From NCBI GenBank assembly GCA_963801475.1, contig CAWDEX010000001.1, positions 2,790,001 to 2,854,000 on the forward strand: a stretch of DNA of 64,000 bases, in the 5' to 3' direction. Of this stretch, positions 43,654 through 52,623 are shown piece by piece. A program made the translations under genes and the position numbers. How positions within the stretch are numbered: position 1 is the stretch's first letter; the number at the start of each line of letters is the position of its first letter. The stretch comes from DAOMFB01 sp963801475 (GTDB lineage: Bacteria > Acidobacteriota > Thermoanaerobaculia > UBA5066). Under the pieces are notes generated by a model. The model was not told where the DNA came from. It searched no databases and saw only the letters and a program-made list of their open reading frames with translations.

Positions 43654-43682
43654 TTGACCGTTTCCGGCCCCCGGAAGATGAT
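43654..43682 (+). promoter_or_regulatory. Possible promoter of the ctaA-ctaB operon
   Basis: TTGACC (43654-43659), a 17-base spacer and GATGAT (43677-43682) in the 150-base gap between divergent operons. The predicted start near 43689 leaves a leader of about 68 bases. Confidence 0.35.
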
Positions 43683-43756
43683 CCCCGGTCCCCGGGGGTG
43701 GCCGGACGATACAGGACGCGGACCGGAGCGCGGGGAGCGGGGTTCACCGAGAAACA

Positions 43757-45622
43757 ATGGATGCCACCAGGGTCCGGATCGTTCGCAGTACCGCGCGCGT
43801 CGTGGCGGTCGCCGTGTTTCTCCTCCTGATCGCGGGCGCCCTCGTCACGTCGACGGAGTCCGGCCTCGCCGTCCCCGACTGGCCGCTGGCCTACGGACAG
43901 CTGATGCCCCCGATGGTCGGCGGCATCCTGTACGAGCACGGCCACCGACTGGTGGCCGCCCTGGTTTCGTTCTTCGTGGGGCTCCAGGCCGGCGTCCTCT
44001 GCTGGGGCGAGCGGCGCCGGGCGGTTCGACGCCTCGGCCTCGTCGCCTTCGGGGCGATCCTCGCGCAGGCGCTGCTCGGCGGCCTCACGGTCCTCCTCCT
44101 CCTACCGCCGGCCGTCTCCTCCGCCCATGCCGGGCTCGCGCAGATCGTCTTCGCGCTGACGGCCTCGATCGCCCTGATGACGTCGCGCTCCTGGACTTCG
44201 GGCGACATCGGGCGCGGCGTAGGACCCGGGGAGGCTGCCGGCCTCTCGCGCGCCCTCACCTGGACCGCCGTGGCGGCCGCAGCCGTCTACGTCCAGGTCC
44301 TTCTTGGCGCGATCATGCGCCACACGGGAGCGGGACTCGCCATCCCCGATTTCCCGCTGGCGTTCGGGAAGCTCCTCCCCGGAGCCGGGGACTTCTCCCG
44401 TCCGGGCGTTCCGATCCACTTCGCCCATCGGGTCGGAGCCGTCGTCGCGAGCGTCCTCGTCGTCCTCGCCATCCGGGCCTCGCTCCGGCTGAGAGCCCGG
44501 GTTCCCGCGGTCGGTACGCTGGCGGAGCTCTGGGCCGCGGCCCTCGCCCTCCAGATCACGCTCGGCACGTTCTCCATCTGGACGAAGAAGGCCGTCCCGG
44601 TCACCGCCGCCCACCTCGCCGTCGGCGGGCTCGTCTGGGTTCTCGGCGTCCTCCTCGCCCTCGCGCTCGGCCGGGCCCGCTCCACCGCCCTCGCCGCCGC
44701 GAGCAAGGGACGGACCCCGGCGCCCGCCCCGGGCGCGCCGCAGCCGGCGTTCCGAACGCGTGTCTCCGACTACGTCGCCCTGACCAAGCCGCGGATCACG
44801 CTCTTCGTCCTCCTGACGGCGTTCGTCGGCTTCGCCGCCGGGACGAGCGGGCGGCTCTCGGCGATGAACCTCGTCCTCCTCGCCCACACGTTGGCCGGCA
44901 CCGCGCTCGTCGCGTCGGGAACGAGCGCCTTCAACCAGCTTTCCGAGATCGACCTCGACGGGCAGATGCTCCGGACGGCCGGACGGCCGCTTCCCGCCGG
45001 GCGGGTCTCCCCGTTCGGGGCGTTCCTCTTCGCCACGGCTCTCTCCGTCGCAGGGATCGCCCAGCTCGCCTTCTTCGTGAACGGAATCACCGCCACCCTC
45101 GCTGCGGCGACGCTCGTCAGCTACGTCTGCCTCTACACGCCCATGAAGAGGGTGTCCCCCCTCTCGACGATCGTCGGCGCCGTCCCGGGAGCGCTCCCGC
45201 CGCTCGGGGGCTTCACGGCGGTGCAGGGCTCGATCGCCGCGCCCGGCCTCGTCCTCTTCGCCCTCCTCTTCCTCTGGCAGCTCCCGCACTTCTTCGCCAT
45301 CGGCTGGCGCCACCGTGCCGACTACGGCGCTGCGGGCGTCCGGATCCTCCCCACGATCGACCCGACCGGACGGCGGACGTCGCGGCACGCACTCGGCTGG
45401 TGCCTCGCCCTTCTCCCGGTGAGCCTCCTGCCCACGGTCTTCGGAATGGCCGGCAGCGTCTACGCCGTCGGGGCGCTCGCCCTGACGCTCCTCTTCCTCG
45501 CGGCGTCGTTCCGTTTCGCGCGCGAGACGACCGACGAGCGGGCGCTGGGGCTCTTCCTGGCCTCGATCGGCTGGCTCCCCGCCGTCCTCCTGCTCCTCGT
45601 GCTCGACCGCGTGGCCGGCTGA
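43757..45622 (+). CDS. Fused haem A synthase (CtaA/Cox15) and haem O synthase (CtaB/Cox10)
   Basis: 621 residues. Residues 1-305 are CtaA, with eight helices and the conserved His ligands: EHGHR (61/63), His124, HFAHR (221/224) and His286. After a Pro/Ala/Arg linker (about 306-335), residues 336-621 are the UbiA-type prenyltransferase CtaB, starting DYVALTKPRIT and with the prenyl-diphosphate motif NQLSEIDLDGQMLRTAGRPLPAG (393-415). CtaB farnesylates haem B to haem O and CtaA oxidises it to haem A for aa3-type oxidases, so the fusion joins consecutive steps. It leads an operon with an ABC transporter, SCO and DUF420. Confidence 0.93.
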   Translation: MDATRVRIVRSTARVVAVAVFLLLIAGALVTSTESGLAVPDWPLAYGQLMPPMVGGILYEHGHRLVAALVSFFVGLQAGVLCWGERRRAVRRLGLVAFGAILAQALLGGLTVLLLLPPAVSSAHAGLAQIVFALTASIALMTSRSWTSGDIGRGVGPGEAAGLSRALTWTAVAAAAVYVQVLLGAIMRHTGAGLAIPDFPLAFGKLLPGAGDFSRPGVPIHFAHRVGAVVASVLVVLAIRASLRLRARVPAVGTLAELWAAALALQITLGTFSIWTKKAVPVTAAHLAVGGLVWVLGVLLALALGRARSTALAAASKGRTPAPAPGAPQPAFRTRVSDYVALTKPRITLFVLLTAFVGFAAGTSGRLSAMNLVLLAHTLAGTALVASGTSAFNQLSEIDLDGQMLRTAGRPLPAGRVSPFGAFLFATALSVAGIAQLAFFVNGITATLAAATLVSYVCLYTPMKRVSPLSTIVGAVPGALPPLGGFTAVQGSIAAPGLVLFALLFLWQLPHFFAIGWRHRADYGAAGVRILPTIDPTGRRTSRHALGWCLALLPVSLLPTVFGMAGSVYAVGALALTLLFLAASFRFARETTDERALGLFLASIGWLPAVLLLLVLDRVAG

Positions 45623-45630
45623 GCGCCGCG

Positions 45631-46593
45631 GTGACCGTGCTTTCGGCCGACCGCCTCTCGCGCGACTTCGGCCCGCGTCGGGCGCTCGACGGCGTCTCCC
45701 TCTCCGTGGCCGCGGGAGAGATCTTCGCCCTCCTCGGCCCGAACGGGGGCGGGAAGACGACTCTCTTCAGGATCCTCGCGACGCTCCTCGCGCCGACCTC
45801 CGGCTCTTTCCGCGTGGCGGGTCATGAGCCGACCGGCGATCTCGCCGCGATCCGCCGGGCTCTCGGCGTCGTCTTCCAGTCGCCGAGCCTCGACCGGAAA
45901 CTGACGGTGATGGAGAACCTCCTCCTCCAGGGAACGCTCTACGGCCTTCGGGGTCCGGTGCTTCGCGCGCGGGCCGTCGAGCTTCTCGACCATTTCTCGA
46001 TCGCCGATCGCTCCGGCGACGCCGTCGAAACCCTCTCGGGCGGTCTCGCCCGCCGCGTCGAGATCGCCAAGGCGCTGCTCCATCGCCCCCCCGTCCTGCT
46101 GCTCGACGAGCCGTCCACCGGGCTCGATCCCGGGGCGCGGCGCGACCTGATGGCGCTCCTCACGTCGCTCGCCGCGGGCGGCGCCGGCATTCTCCTGACG
46201 ACGCATCTCTTCGAGGAAGCCGAGGCGGCCACGCGCGTCGGAATCCTCGACCGGGGCCGCCTCGCGGCGGAAGGGACACCTGCGGCCCTTCGGGCGAAGG
46301 TCGGCGGCGATGTCCTTGCGCTCGAGACCGCGGAGGGACAGGAGGCCGCCGTGCTCGCCGGCGCGGTCGTCGAACGCTTCGGCGGCGAGGCGGGACACGT
46401 CACGGCCCTCGGGTCGACGGTACGGATCGAGCGGGCGCGGGGGCATGAGTTCGTCCCCGCCCTCGTCGAGGCGTTCCCGGGGCGCTTCCGCTCGGTGACG
46501 CTCGGCGCGCCCTCCCTCGAGGACGTCTTCGTCGACGCGACGGGGCGGCTCTTCCGGGACGACGAGCCCGGGGCGGGAACGGAGGCCGCGTGA
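45631..46593 (+). CDS. ABC transporter ATP-binding protein (ABC-2 exporter type)
   Basis: 320 residues from the GTG at 45631, nine bases after the ctaA-ctaB stop; the open frame continues upstream only as out-of-frame overlap. Walker A is GPNGGGKTT (third Gly instead of the usual Ala), signature LSGGLARRVEIAKALLHRP, Walker B VLLLDEPSTGLDP. A C-terminal DUF4162-like tail of about 90 residues follows. This is the NosF/CcmA-like group. The permease overlaps its stop by four bases. Its place among haem and copper maturation genes suggests export of an oxidase-assembly substrate. Confidence 0.9.
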   Translation: MTVLSADRLSRDFGPRRALDGVSLSVAAGEIFALLGPNGGGKTTLFRILATLLAPTSGSFRVAGHEPTGDLAAIRRALGVVFQSPSLDRKLTVMENLLLQGTLYGLRGPVLRARAVELLDHFSIADRSGDAVETLSGGLARRVEIAKALLHRPPVLLLDEPSTGLDPGARRDLMALLTSLAAGGAGILLTTHLFEEAEAATRVGILDRGRLAAEGTPAALRAKVGGDVLALETAEGQEAAVLAGAVVERFGGEAGHVTALGSTVRIERARGHEFVPALVEAFPGRFRSVTLGAPSLEDVFVDATGRLFRDDEPGAGTEAA

Positions 46594-47381
46594 GAGCCGC
46601 CCTGGCTCTGGCCCGGCGCGAATTCGTCCGTTTCGTTCGGCAGCGGAGCCGCGTCGTGGGCGCCGTCGCGCCGCCGCTCCTCATGTGGGCGGTTGTCGGA
46701 TCGGGCCTCGGCGGCTCCTTCCGCCCGGACGGCTCCGGTCCCGCGACCGTCGGCTCCTCTCTCGCCTTCTTCTTCCCGGGGACCGTCGTCCTCGTTATCC
46801 TCTTCGCGGCCATCTTCTCGACCATCACCGTCATCGAGGACCGCCGGGAAGGCTTCCTCCAGGGAGTCCTCGTCTCCCCCGTCGGCCCCCGCGCCATCGT
46901 CTTCGGAAAGGTGCTCGGCGGAACGCTTCTCGGCGCCCTTCAGGGGGGCGCCCTTCTCGTCCTCGTTCCGGTGCTCGGCCTCCCGGTCGACGGCGCGGCG
47001 CTCGCCGCGGCCGTGGCCCTCCTCTTGGTGCTCGCCTTCGCACTCACGTCTCTCGGATTCCTCATCGCGTGGTCGCTCGACTCGACGCAGGGATTCCACG
47101 CCATCATGAATCTCTTCCTGATTCCGCTGTGGCTCCTCTCCGGCGCTTTCTTCCCCGCCTCGGGCGCACCGGGCTTCCTGCGCGGCGTGATGGCCTTGAA
47201 CCCGCTGACCTACGGCGTCGCGGCCCTCCGGCGGGCCCTGGGGGGCGGCGGTGAGGGTCTCCCCGGCTGGGGGCTCTCGGCGGCCGTGACGGCCCTTTTC
47301 GCCGCGGCTCTCTACGCCGCGGCGCTGGTCGTCGCCACGCGAAGGCCGGCGCTCCGCGGCGGGGGCAGAATGTCCGCATGA
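46590..47381 (+). CDS. ABC-2 type transporter permease
   Basis: 263 residues, GTG start overlapping the ATPase stop (GTGA). Six hydrophobic helices; the family stretch between helices 2 and 3 is recognisable (VIEDRREGFLQGVLVSPVGPRAIVFGKVLGG). Residues near 190 read GAFFPASGAPGFLRGVMALNPLTYGVAALRR, typical of ABC-2 permeases such as NosY and DrrB. It pairs with the preceding ATPase; the substrate is unknown. Confidence 0.9.
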   Translation: MRAALALARREFVRFVRQRSRVVGAVAPPLLMWAVVGSGLGGSFRPDGSGPATVGSSLAFFFPGTVVLVILFAAIFSTITVIEDRREGFLQGVLVSPVGPRAIVFGKVLGGTLLGALQGGALLVLVPVLGLPVDGAALAAAVALLLVLAFALTSLGFLIAWSLDSTQGFHAIMNLFLIPLWLLSGAFFPASGAPGFLRGVMALNPLTYGVAALRRALGGGGEGLPGWGLSAAVTALFAAALYAAALVVATRRPALRGGGRMSA

Positions 47382-48037
47382 CGACGCCGACCGCCTCCCC
47401 ACGCCCGGGTCACCGGCTCCTCCCACTCGCCCTCGCCGCGCTCGGCCTCGGCGTCTCTCTCGCCCTCCTCGCCTGGGCCTGGCAGCTCCGGAAGACCGCC
47501 CGCACGTACGGGCACGAGGAGCTGCCTCGCCTGACCTCCGTTCCCGACTTCACGACGACGTCCGAGTCCGGCGCCACCGTGACGAGGGCCTCGCTCGCTG
47601 GGAAGGTCTTCATCGCGGATTTCATCTTCACGACCTGCCGGGGGATCTGTCCCGGGATGACCGCGAAGATGAAGTCTCTCGAGAGCCGGTTGCGGGACGA
47701 GCCGCGCCTCCGGTTCGTTTCCTTCACGGTCGACCCGGAGCACGACACCCCCGAGGTCCTCGCCCGGTACGCGAAGGAGCATGGCGCCGACACGGCCCGC
47801 TGGAGCTTCCTCCGGACGGACACGGAGAGCCTGCGCCGGCTCTGCAGGGAGGGCTTCCGGCTCGCCGTCGAAGACGCCGGCCCGGCGGCGCAGGAGCCGA
47901 TACTCCATTCCACCCGCTTCGTCCTCGTCGACGCGGGCGGGACCATCCGCGGCTACTACGACAGCGACGAGCCGGGCGCGATGGAGGCGCTCGAAGCGGA
48001 CGCGCGGAAGCTCGCCCGCGAGGTCGCCGGCGGATGA
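47378..48037 (+). CDS. SCO1/SenC-family copper chaperone
   Basis: 219 residues, coupled by ATGA. An N-terminal membrane anchor (LLPLALAALGLGVSLALLAWAW) is followed by a thioredoxin fold facing the periplasm. Copper ligands are Cys87 and Cys91 (TTCRGIC) and His177 (ILHSTRF); FVSFTVDPEHDTPEVL is a family signature. SCO proteins deliver copper to, or reduce, the CuA site of haem-copper oxidases. This supports the view that the whole operon serves cytochrome oxidase maturation. Confidence 0.94.
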   Translation: MTTPTASPRPGHRLLPLALAALGLGVSLALLAWAWQLRKTARTYGHEELPRLTSVPDFTTTSESGATVTRASLAGKVFIADFIFTTCRGICPGMTAKMKSLESRLRDEPRLRFVSFTVDPEHDTPEVLARYAKEHGADTARWSFLRTDTESLRRLCREGFRLAVEDAGPAAQEPILHSTRFVLVDAGGTIRGYYDSDEPGAMEALEADARKLAREVAGG

Positions 48038-48462
48038 TGACCACGTCCGACCTCCCGACGGTGAACGCCGTCCTGAACGCGACGTGCGCCGCGCTTCTCG
48101 TCACGGGCTGGCTGCTGATCCGCTCGGGGCGGCGCGACGCGCACCGGACGGCGATGACGACCGCGCTCATCTGCTCGGCCCTCTTCCTCGTCTCCTATCT
48201 CGTCTATCACGCCCGGGTGGGGAGCGTCCGCTTCGCGGGGACCGGAACCGTCCGGACGGCGTATCTCGCGATCCTCCTGACGCACACCGTCCTCGCGGCG
48301 GCCGCCCTCCCCCTCGCCCTCGCGGCGTTCGTCCTGGCCCGCCGCGGACGCTTCGACTCTCACCGCCGTCTCGCGCGATGGACCCTCCCCGTCTGGCTCT
48401 ACGTCTCCGTGACGGGCGTCGTCGTCTACTGGATGCTCTACCGCTCGGTCTGGGGCCGCTGA
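48034..48462 (+). CDS. DUF420 (CtaM-like) membrane protein
   Basis: 142 residues, four helices, beginning LPTVNAVLNATCAALLVTGWLLIR, with conserved His residues in DAHRTAM, VYHARVG and LLTHTVLAA that define DUF420. CtaM, a member from Staphylococcus, is needed for haem A-containing oxidase maturation. It is the last gene of the coupled operon and its end overlaps the convergent PAS-receiver gene by 25 bases. Confidence 0.88.
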   Translation: MMTTSDLPTVNAVLNATCAALLVTGWLLIRSGRRDAHRTAMTTALICSALFLVSYLVYHARVGSVRFAGTGTVRTAYLAILLTHTVLAAAALPLALAAFVLARRGRFDSHRRLARWTLPVWLYVSVTGVVVYWMLYRSVWGR

Positions 48463-50015
48463 GGCGCGGCGACCGCAGCCCCGCCCCATCGCTCGACGAG
48501 CTCGCGGATCCGCCCGAGGGTGACGGGCTTCGTGACGAAGTCGTTCATCCCCTCGGCTTCACAGCGCCGGCGAACGTCCTCGGACGTGAGGGCGGTCAGG
48601 GCGACGATCGGAAGCGAGGCACCTCCCGGCAGGGCGCGCAGACGCTGCAGGACCTGGTAGCCGTCCATCTCCGGCATCTGCAGGTCGAGGAGGACGAAAG
48701 AGAAGGACTCGCGGGCCGCGGCGTCGGTGGCCTCCGGACCCGAACTCGCGACGACGACCTCGGCCCCGCGGGAGCGGAGCATGTGGGCGAGCAGTTCGCG
48801 ATTCTCCTCGTTGTCTTCGACGAGGAGGACCCGGGGAGCCGACGGGCGCCGCCGGGACCGCAGGACTTCGAACCGGCGGAGGAACTCCCGGATCGTCTCG
48901 GCCAGGTCGACCTCGGCCCGCGCTCTCTGGATCGGCCCCGACGCCTCGTCGCGGGCGCGCCGGACGGCGTCGGCCACTACTTCGACCGACGTCTGGAACT
49001 CGCGGGCCGACGATTCGATCGCCTCCGCGGCTGCGGCCCGCGCCTCGACGAGGGACCGCCGGGCCGACTCGACGTCCGCGAGCAGTTCCCGGCGCGACGT
49101 GCCGTCGGTGAGGACGGCGTCGGCCCCGCCCCCGGCCCGCGCCCCGGCCACGACATGGACCGGCCGGGGCGCACCGTCCACGGAGAGGAGCGTCTCGTCG
49201 AACTCCACGGCGCCCCGTGGGTCCTCCGTCCGGCGCCGCCGGCGGGCGAGCTCGTCCAGAGCCTTGCGGAGCCGTTCCGGGAAGATGTCGGCGCGCGCGA
49301 CGTCCGTTCCCTCGAGCAGCTCGACGCGCCGTCCTGTCCACTCCGAAAGGCGGACGTTCGCCGCCTCGATGCGCCCGTCGCCGTCGACGCCGACGAGCGC
49401 CGCCGGGACGGCGTCGCACAGCCGGGCCTGCTTCTCGCCGGCGCTCGCGGCGTGGATCTCGACGAAAACGAGTGCGATCTCGACGGTCCGTCCGTAGCGC
49501 CGGAGAGGGACGAGCGCCCGGAGGGCCTCGATCCGTCGCCCCCCTTGTTCCGTCAAGACCGTGCGCCGAGCCGGAAGCTCACGGCCGGAATAGAAAACCG
49601 CCTCGATCTCCTGCCGGAAGGCCCGGTCCTCCTCGGCCGGGACGACGAGCCCGACGGCCGGGGCGCCGTCCGCATCGCGCGACGCGCGCCCGAAGAGACG
49701 CGCCGCACCGGCGTTCCAGTAGGCGATTCTCCCCTCCCGGTCGACGGTGCAGACGGCGAGGGTCTCGGCACCGTCCAGCGCCGGCCCGAGCCCCGCGCGA
49801 GCCGACGGCGCCGGGTCCGGGACCGCCGGGCCCGCCTCGGCGGGGCGCCGGCTTCCGGCCGCGAGAGCGCCGAGCGCCGCGAGCCCCGCGAGAACCGCGG
49901 AGGAGGGCACCGCGATCCGCGGGGGGACGACGCCTGCCGGGCCTGCGATCCAGAGCGCCAGCGACGCGCCCGCCAGAACGAGCGACGCCAGGGTCAGAAT
50001 GCGTCCGGCGGGCAT
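48438..50015 (-). CDS. Membrane-anchored PAS-PAS-receiver protein without a kinase domain
   Basis: 525 residues. Two N-terminal helices (about 5-55), PAS 1 (about 80-190; TVDREGRIAYWNAGAARLFGR), PAS 2 (about 195-310; VDGDGRIEAANVRLSEWTGRR), an Ala/Arg/Glu-rich coiled coil (310-385) and a C-terminal receiver (about 390-510) with phospho-acceptor Asp in LLDLQMPEMDG and Lys in FVTKP. There is no HisKA or HATPase region, so it cannot phosphorylate itself in the usual way; it may be a degenerate hybrid kinase or a receiver-dependent scaffold. No cognate kinase is adjacent. Confidence 0.85.
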   Translation of the reverse strand: MPAGRILTLASLVLAGASLALWIAGPAGVVPPRIAVPSSAVLAGLAALGALAAGSRRPAEAGPAVPDPAPSARAGLGPALDGAETLAVCTVDREGRIAYWNAGAARLFGRASRDADGAPAVGLVVPAEEDRAFRQEIEAVFYSGRELPARRTVLTEQGGRRIEALRALVPLRRYGRTVEIALVFVEIHAASAGEKQARLCDAVPAALVGVDGDGRIEAANVRLSEWTGRRVELLEGTDVARADIFPERLRKALDELARRRRRTEDPRGAVEFDETLLSVDGAPRPVHVVAGARAGGGADAVLTDGTSRRELLADVESARRSLVEARAAAAEAIESSAREFQTSVEVVADAVRRARDEASGPIQRARAEVDLAETIREFLRRFEVLRSRRRPSAPRVLLVEDNEENRELLAHMLRSRGAEVVVASSGPEATDAAARESFSFVLLDLQMPEMDGYQVLQRLRALPGGASLPIVALTALTSEDVRRRCEAEGMNDFVTKPVTLGRIRELVERWGGAAVAAPQRPQTER

Positions 50016-50062
50016 GACAGCATCTTAGTCATCCGGAGACGGTGCGGAGAAGGAGGTCGCGG

Positions 50063-50956
50063 GTGGAAAGAGCTCGGACGGAGGACGCGGGCCGCCGTCG
50101 GGACGCGACGTGGGGCGAGCTCCTCGCCGAGGCCCGTCGGCGGCTCCCGCTCCCCGACCACCCCGCGTTCGAGGCGGAAGAGCTCCTCGCTCGGGTGACC
50201 GGCCGGCCGCGCCGCTGGTTCCATTCGCGTCGGGGCGAGAACGCCGGACCTCCGGAGGCCGCCGCGTTTCGCGACCTCGTGGCCCGCCGGGCTGCGGGCG
50301 AGCCCCTTCAGTATCTCCTCGGCGAATGGGAGTTCCTGGGCCGCACCTTCAGGGTCGACCCGCGCGCCCTGATTCCTCGCGGCGAGACCGAGGGAATCGT
50401 CGAGGTGGCCCGCGAGGCGGCCCCCGGGGCGGGCCGGATCCTGGACCTCGGCACGGGAAGCGGCGTCCTGGCCGTCACGCTCGCCCTCGAGCGGCCCGCC
50501 GCCACCGTCCTCGCCCTCGACCGTTCTCCGGCCGCGCTCGCGCTGGCCCGGGAGAACGCCGTCCGGCACGGCGTCCGCGGGCGCGTCCGCCTCCTCGCCT
50601 CCGACTGGCTCTCCTCGCTCCGGCCCGGCGCCCTCTTCGACCTGGCCGTCGCCAACCCGCCGTACGTTCCGGTCGGGGAAGCTCCCCACCTCTCGAAGAC
50701 CGTCTCGGAGCACGAGCCGCCCCTCGCCCTTTACGGCGGAGAGGACGGCCTGGACCCCGTCCGGAGGCTTCTCCGCGACCTGCCGCCGTTTCTCGCCCCC
50801 GGCGCCCCGTTTCTCTTCGAGTTCGGCTACGGACAGGCACGCGGCGTGAGCGATCTCGTCGAGACGTCGGGCGCCTTTCGCCTCGTCGCCGTCCGGCTCG
50901 ACGCCGCCGGAATCCCCCGGACGGCGACGGCCGTGCGGACGGCGGCGAGCCGATAG
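50063..50956 (+). CDS. prmC: Release factor glutamine methyltransferase
   Basis: 297 residues from the GTG at 50063, seven bases after GGAGG; an in-frame GTG at 50042 lacks a site. The helical N-terminal domain is followed by a SAM-binding Rossmann fold (DLGTGSGVLA at 128-137) and the N-methyltransferase motif NPPY at 198-201. IPRGETE at 105-111 corresponds to the family IPRPDTE. It methylates the Gln of GGQ in RF1 and RF2. murA follows 12 bases later. Confidence 0.94.
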   Translation: MERARTEDAGRRRDATWGELLAEARRRLPLPDHPAFEAEELLARVTGRPRRWFHSRRGENAGPPEAAAFRDLVARRAAGEPLQYLLGEWEFLGRTFRVDPRALIPRGETEGIVEVAREAAPGAGRILDLGTGSGVLAVTLALERPAATVLALDRSPAALALARENAVRHGVRGRVRLLASDWLSSLRPGALFDLAVANPPYVPVGEAPHLSKTVSEHEPPLALYGGEDGLDPVRRLLRDLPPFLAPGAPFLFEFGYGQARGVSDLVETSGAFRLVAVRLDAAGIPRTATAVRTAASR

Positions 50957-50968
50957 ACTCGGGGTCCG

Positions 50969-52255
50969 GTGGACGCGTTTCTCATCCGTGGCCCGTCCCG
51001 CCTCGCCGGAACCGTCCGGGCGAGCGGCGCGAAGAACGCCGCTCTTCCCGCCGCCGCGGCCGCCCTTCTCACGGACGAGCCCGTCTCGCTCGAGAACGTC
51101 CCGGATGTGGCGGACGTGCGGACCCTGGGCGTTCTGCTCTCGGGTCTCGGCGTCCGCGTCGACCGCGGCGAGCCGGGACGGCTCGCCCTCCGGGCGGATG
51201 CCGTCACCTCGACCGAGGCGCCCTACGACCTCGTCCGGACGATGCGCGCGTCGATCCTCGTTCTCGGGCCCCTCCTCACCCGCTTCGGCGAGGCGCGGAT
51301 CTCCCTTCCGGGCGGCTGCGCGATCGGCGTGAGGCCGGTCGACCTCCACCTCGCCGCGATGGAGGCGATGGGGGCCCGGATCGCCGTCGAGAAGGGCTAC
51401 ATCCACGCGCACGTCTCCCGTGTCGGGGCGGCGGCGGGGCGCCTTTCGGGCGCCGAGATCACCTTTCCCCAGCCCACCGTCACGGGAACCGAGAACGTCC
51501 TCCTGGCCGCGGCGCTCGCGCGCGGCCGGACGGTTCTCCGGAACGCCGCCCTCGAGCCCGAGATCGTGGACCTCGCGCGGCTCCTCTCCGCCATGGGAGC
51601 GCACATCGAGGGAGCCGGGACGGCGACGATCGCCGTCGAGGGCGCGGAGCGGCTCGCCGGCACCGGCGGCCGGCCTCACGCGGTGATCCCGGACCGGATC
51701 GAGGCGGGGACGTACCTCGCCGCGGGGGCGATCACCGGCGGCGACGTCACCGTCGCGGGCGCGCGGCCCGGTGACCTCGCGGCCTTTCTCGACGCCCTCC
51801 GCCGCGCCGGCGCCGAGATCGCGGCGGAGCCGGACTCGATCCGCGTCCGGCGGGAGGGTTCGCTCCACGCGACCGACATCCGGACCGCCCCGCACCCCGG
51901 ATTCCCGACGGACCTCCAGGCGCAGTTCCTCGCCCTGATGACGCAGGCGCACGGCGCCTCGCGGATCGACGAGACGATCTTCGAGAACCGCTTCCTCCAC
52001 GCCCCGGAGCTGGTCCGCCTCGGCGCGGACGTGAAGCTCGACGGGCATACGGCCGTCGTCCGCGGTCCCGCCGCGCTCGAGGGAGCGCCCGTGACGGCCT
52101 CGGACCTCCGCGCCTCCGCCGCCCTCGTCCTCGCGGGCCTGGTCGCCCGGGGAGAGACGAGGGTCCGGCGGATCTACCACCTCGATCGCGGCTACGCGGG
52201 GATGGACGCGAAGCTCTGCTCGCTCGGCGCCGAAATCTCCCGGATTTCGGGATAA
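50969..52255 (+). CDS. murA: UDP-N-acetylglucosamine 1-carboxyvinyltransferase
   Basis: 428 residues, GTG start, full length. The substrate-binding loop GAKNAALP at 20-27 (Lys22, Asn23), catalytic Cys117 in GGCAIGVRP and the C-terminal ASAALVLAGLVARG motif are all present. It transfers enolpyruvate from PEP to UDP-GlcNAc, the first committed step of peptidoglycan synthesis. The Cys rather than Asp in the active site is the fosfomycin-sensitive form. It follows prmC closely and precedes the HIT gene by eight bases. Confidence 0.97.
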   Translation: MDAFLIRGPSRLAGTVRASGAKNAALPAAAAALLTDEPVSLENVPDVADVRTLGVLLSGLGVRVDRGEPGRLALRADAVTSTEAPYDLVRTMRASILVLGPLLTRFGEARISLPGGCAIGVRPVDLHLAAMEAMGARIAVEKGYIHAHVSRVGAAAGRLSGAEITFPQPTVTGTENVLLAAALARGRTVLRNAALEPEIVDLARLLSAMGAHIEGAGTATIAVEGAERLAGTGGRPHAVIPDRIEAGTYLAAGAITGGDVTVAGARPGDLAAFLDALRRAGAEIAAEPDSIRVRREGSLHATDIRTAPHPGFPTDLQAQFLALMTQAHGASRIDETIFENRFLHAPELVRLGADVKLDGHTAVVRGPAALEGAPVTASDLRASAALVLAGLVARGETRVRRIYHLDRGYAGMDAKLCSLGAEISRISG

Positions 52256-52263
52256 TCGGTGGC

Positions 52264-52623
52264 GTGACGACCACCGCGACGACCGACCCGTCCTGCGTCT
52301 TCTGCCGCATCGTGAAGCGCGAGATCCCCTCGACGCCCGTCTTCGAGAACGAGGAGTTCTTCGCGTTCCGCGACATCGCGCCGAAAGCGCCGATCCACGT
52401 CCTCGTCATCCCGAAAACGCACCTGCCGCGGCTTTCGGCGGCGACGCCGGCCGACGCCCCTCTCCTGGCCCGCCTCTTTCTCGCCGTCGCCGGGATCGCG
52501 CGGGCGGAGAAGGCCTCCGACTACCGCCTCGTCGTGAACAACGGCGCGGACGCCGGGCAGAGCGTCGACCACCTCCACGTCCACCTGCTCGCCGGACGGT
52601 CCCTTAGTTGGCCTCCCGGCTGA
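52264..52623 (+). CDS. HIT-family (HINT-like) nucleotide hydrolase
   Basis: 119 residues, GTG start. It begins CVFCRIVKREIPSTPVFENE, with one CxxC pair, and ends with the histidine triad HLHVHLL (His103, His105, His107), where His105 is the expected nucleophile. HINT enzymes hydrolyse AMP-lysine and other nucleoside phosphoramidates. It lies between murA and slt; its end overlaps slt by 16 bases. Confidence 0.94.
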   Translation: MTTTATTDPSCVFCRIVKREIPSTPVFENEEFFAFRDIAPKAPIHVLVIPKTHLPRLSAATPADAPLLARLFLAVAGIARAEKASDYRLVVNNGADAGQSVDHLHVHLLAGRSLSWPPG

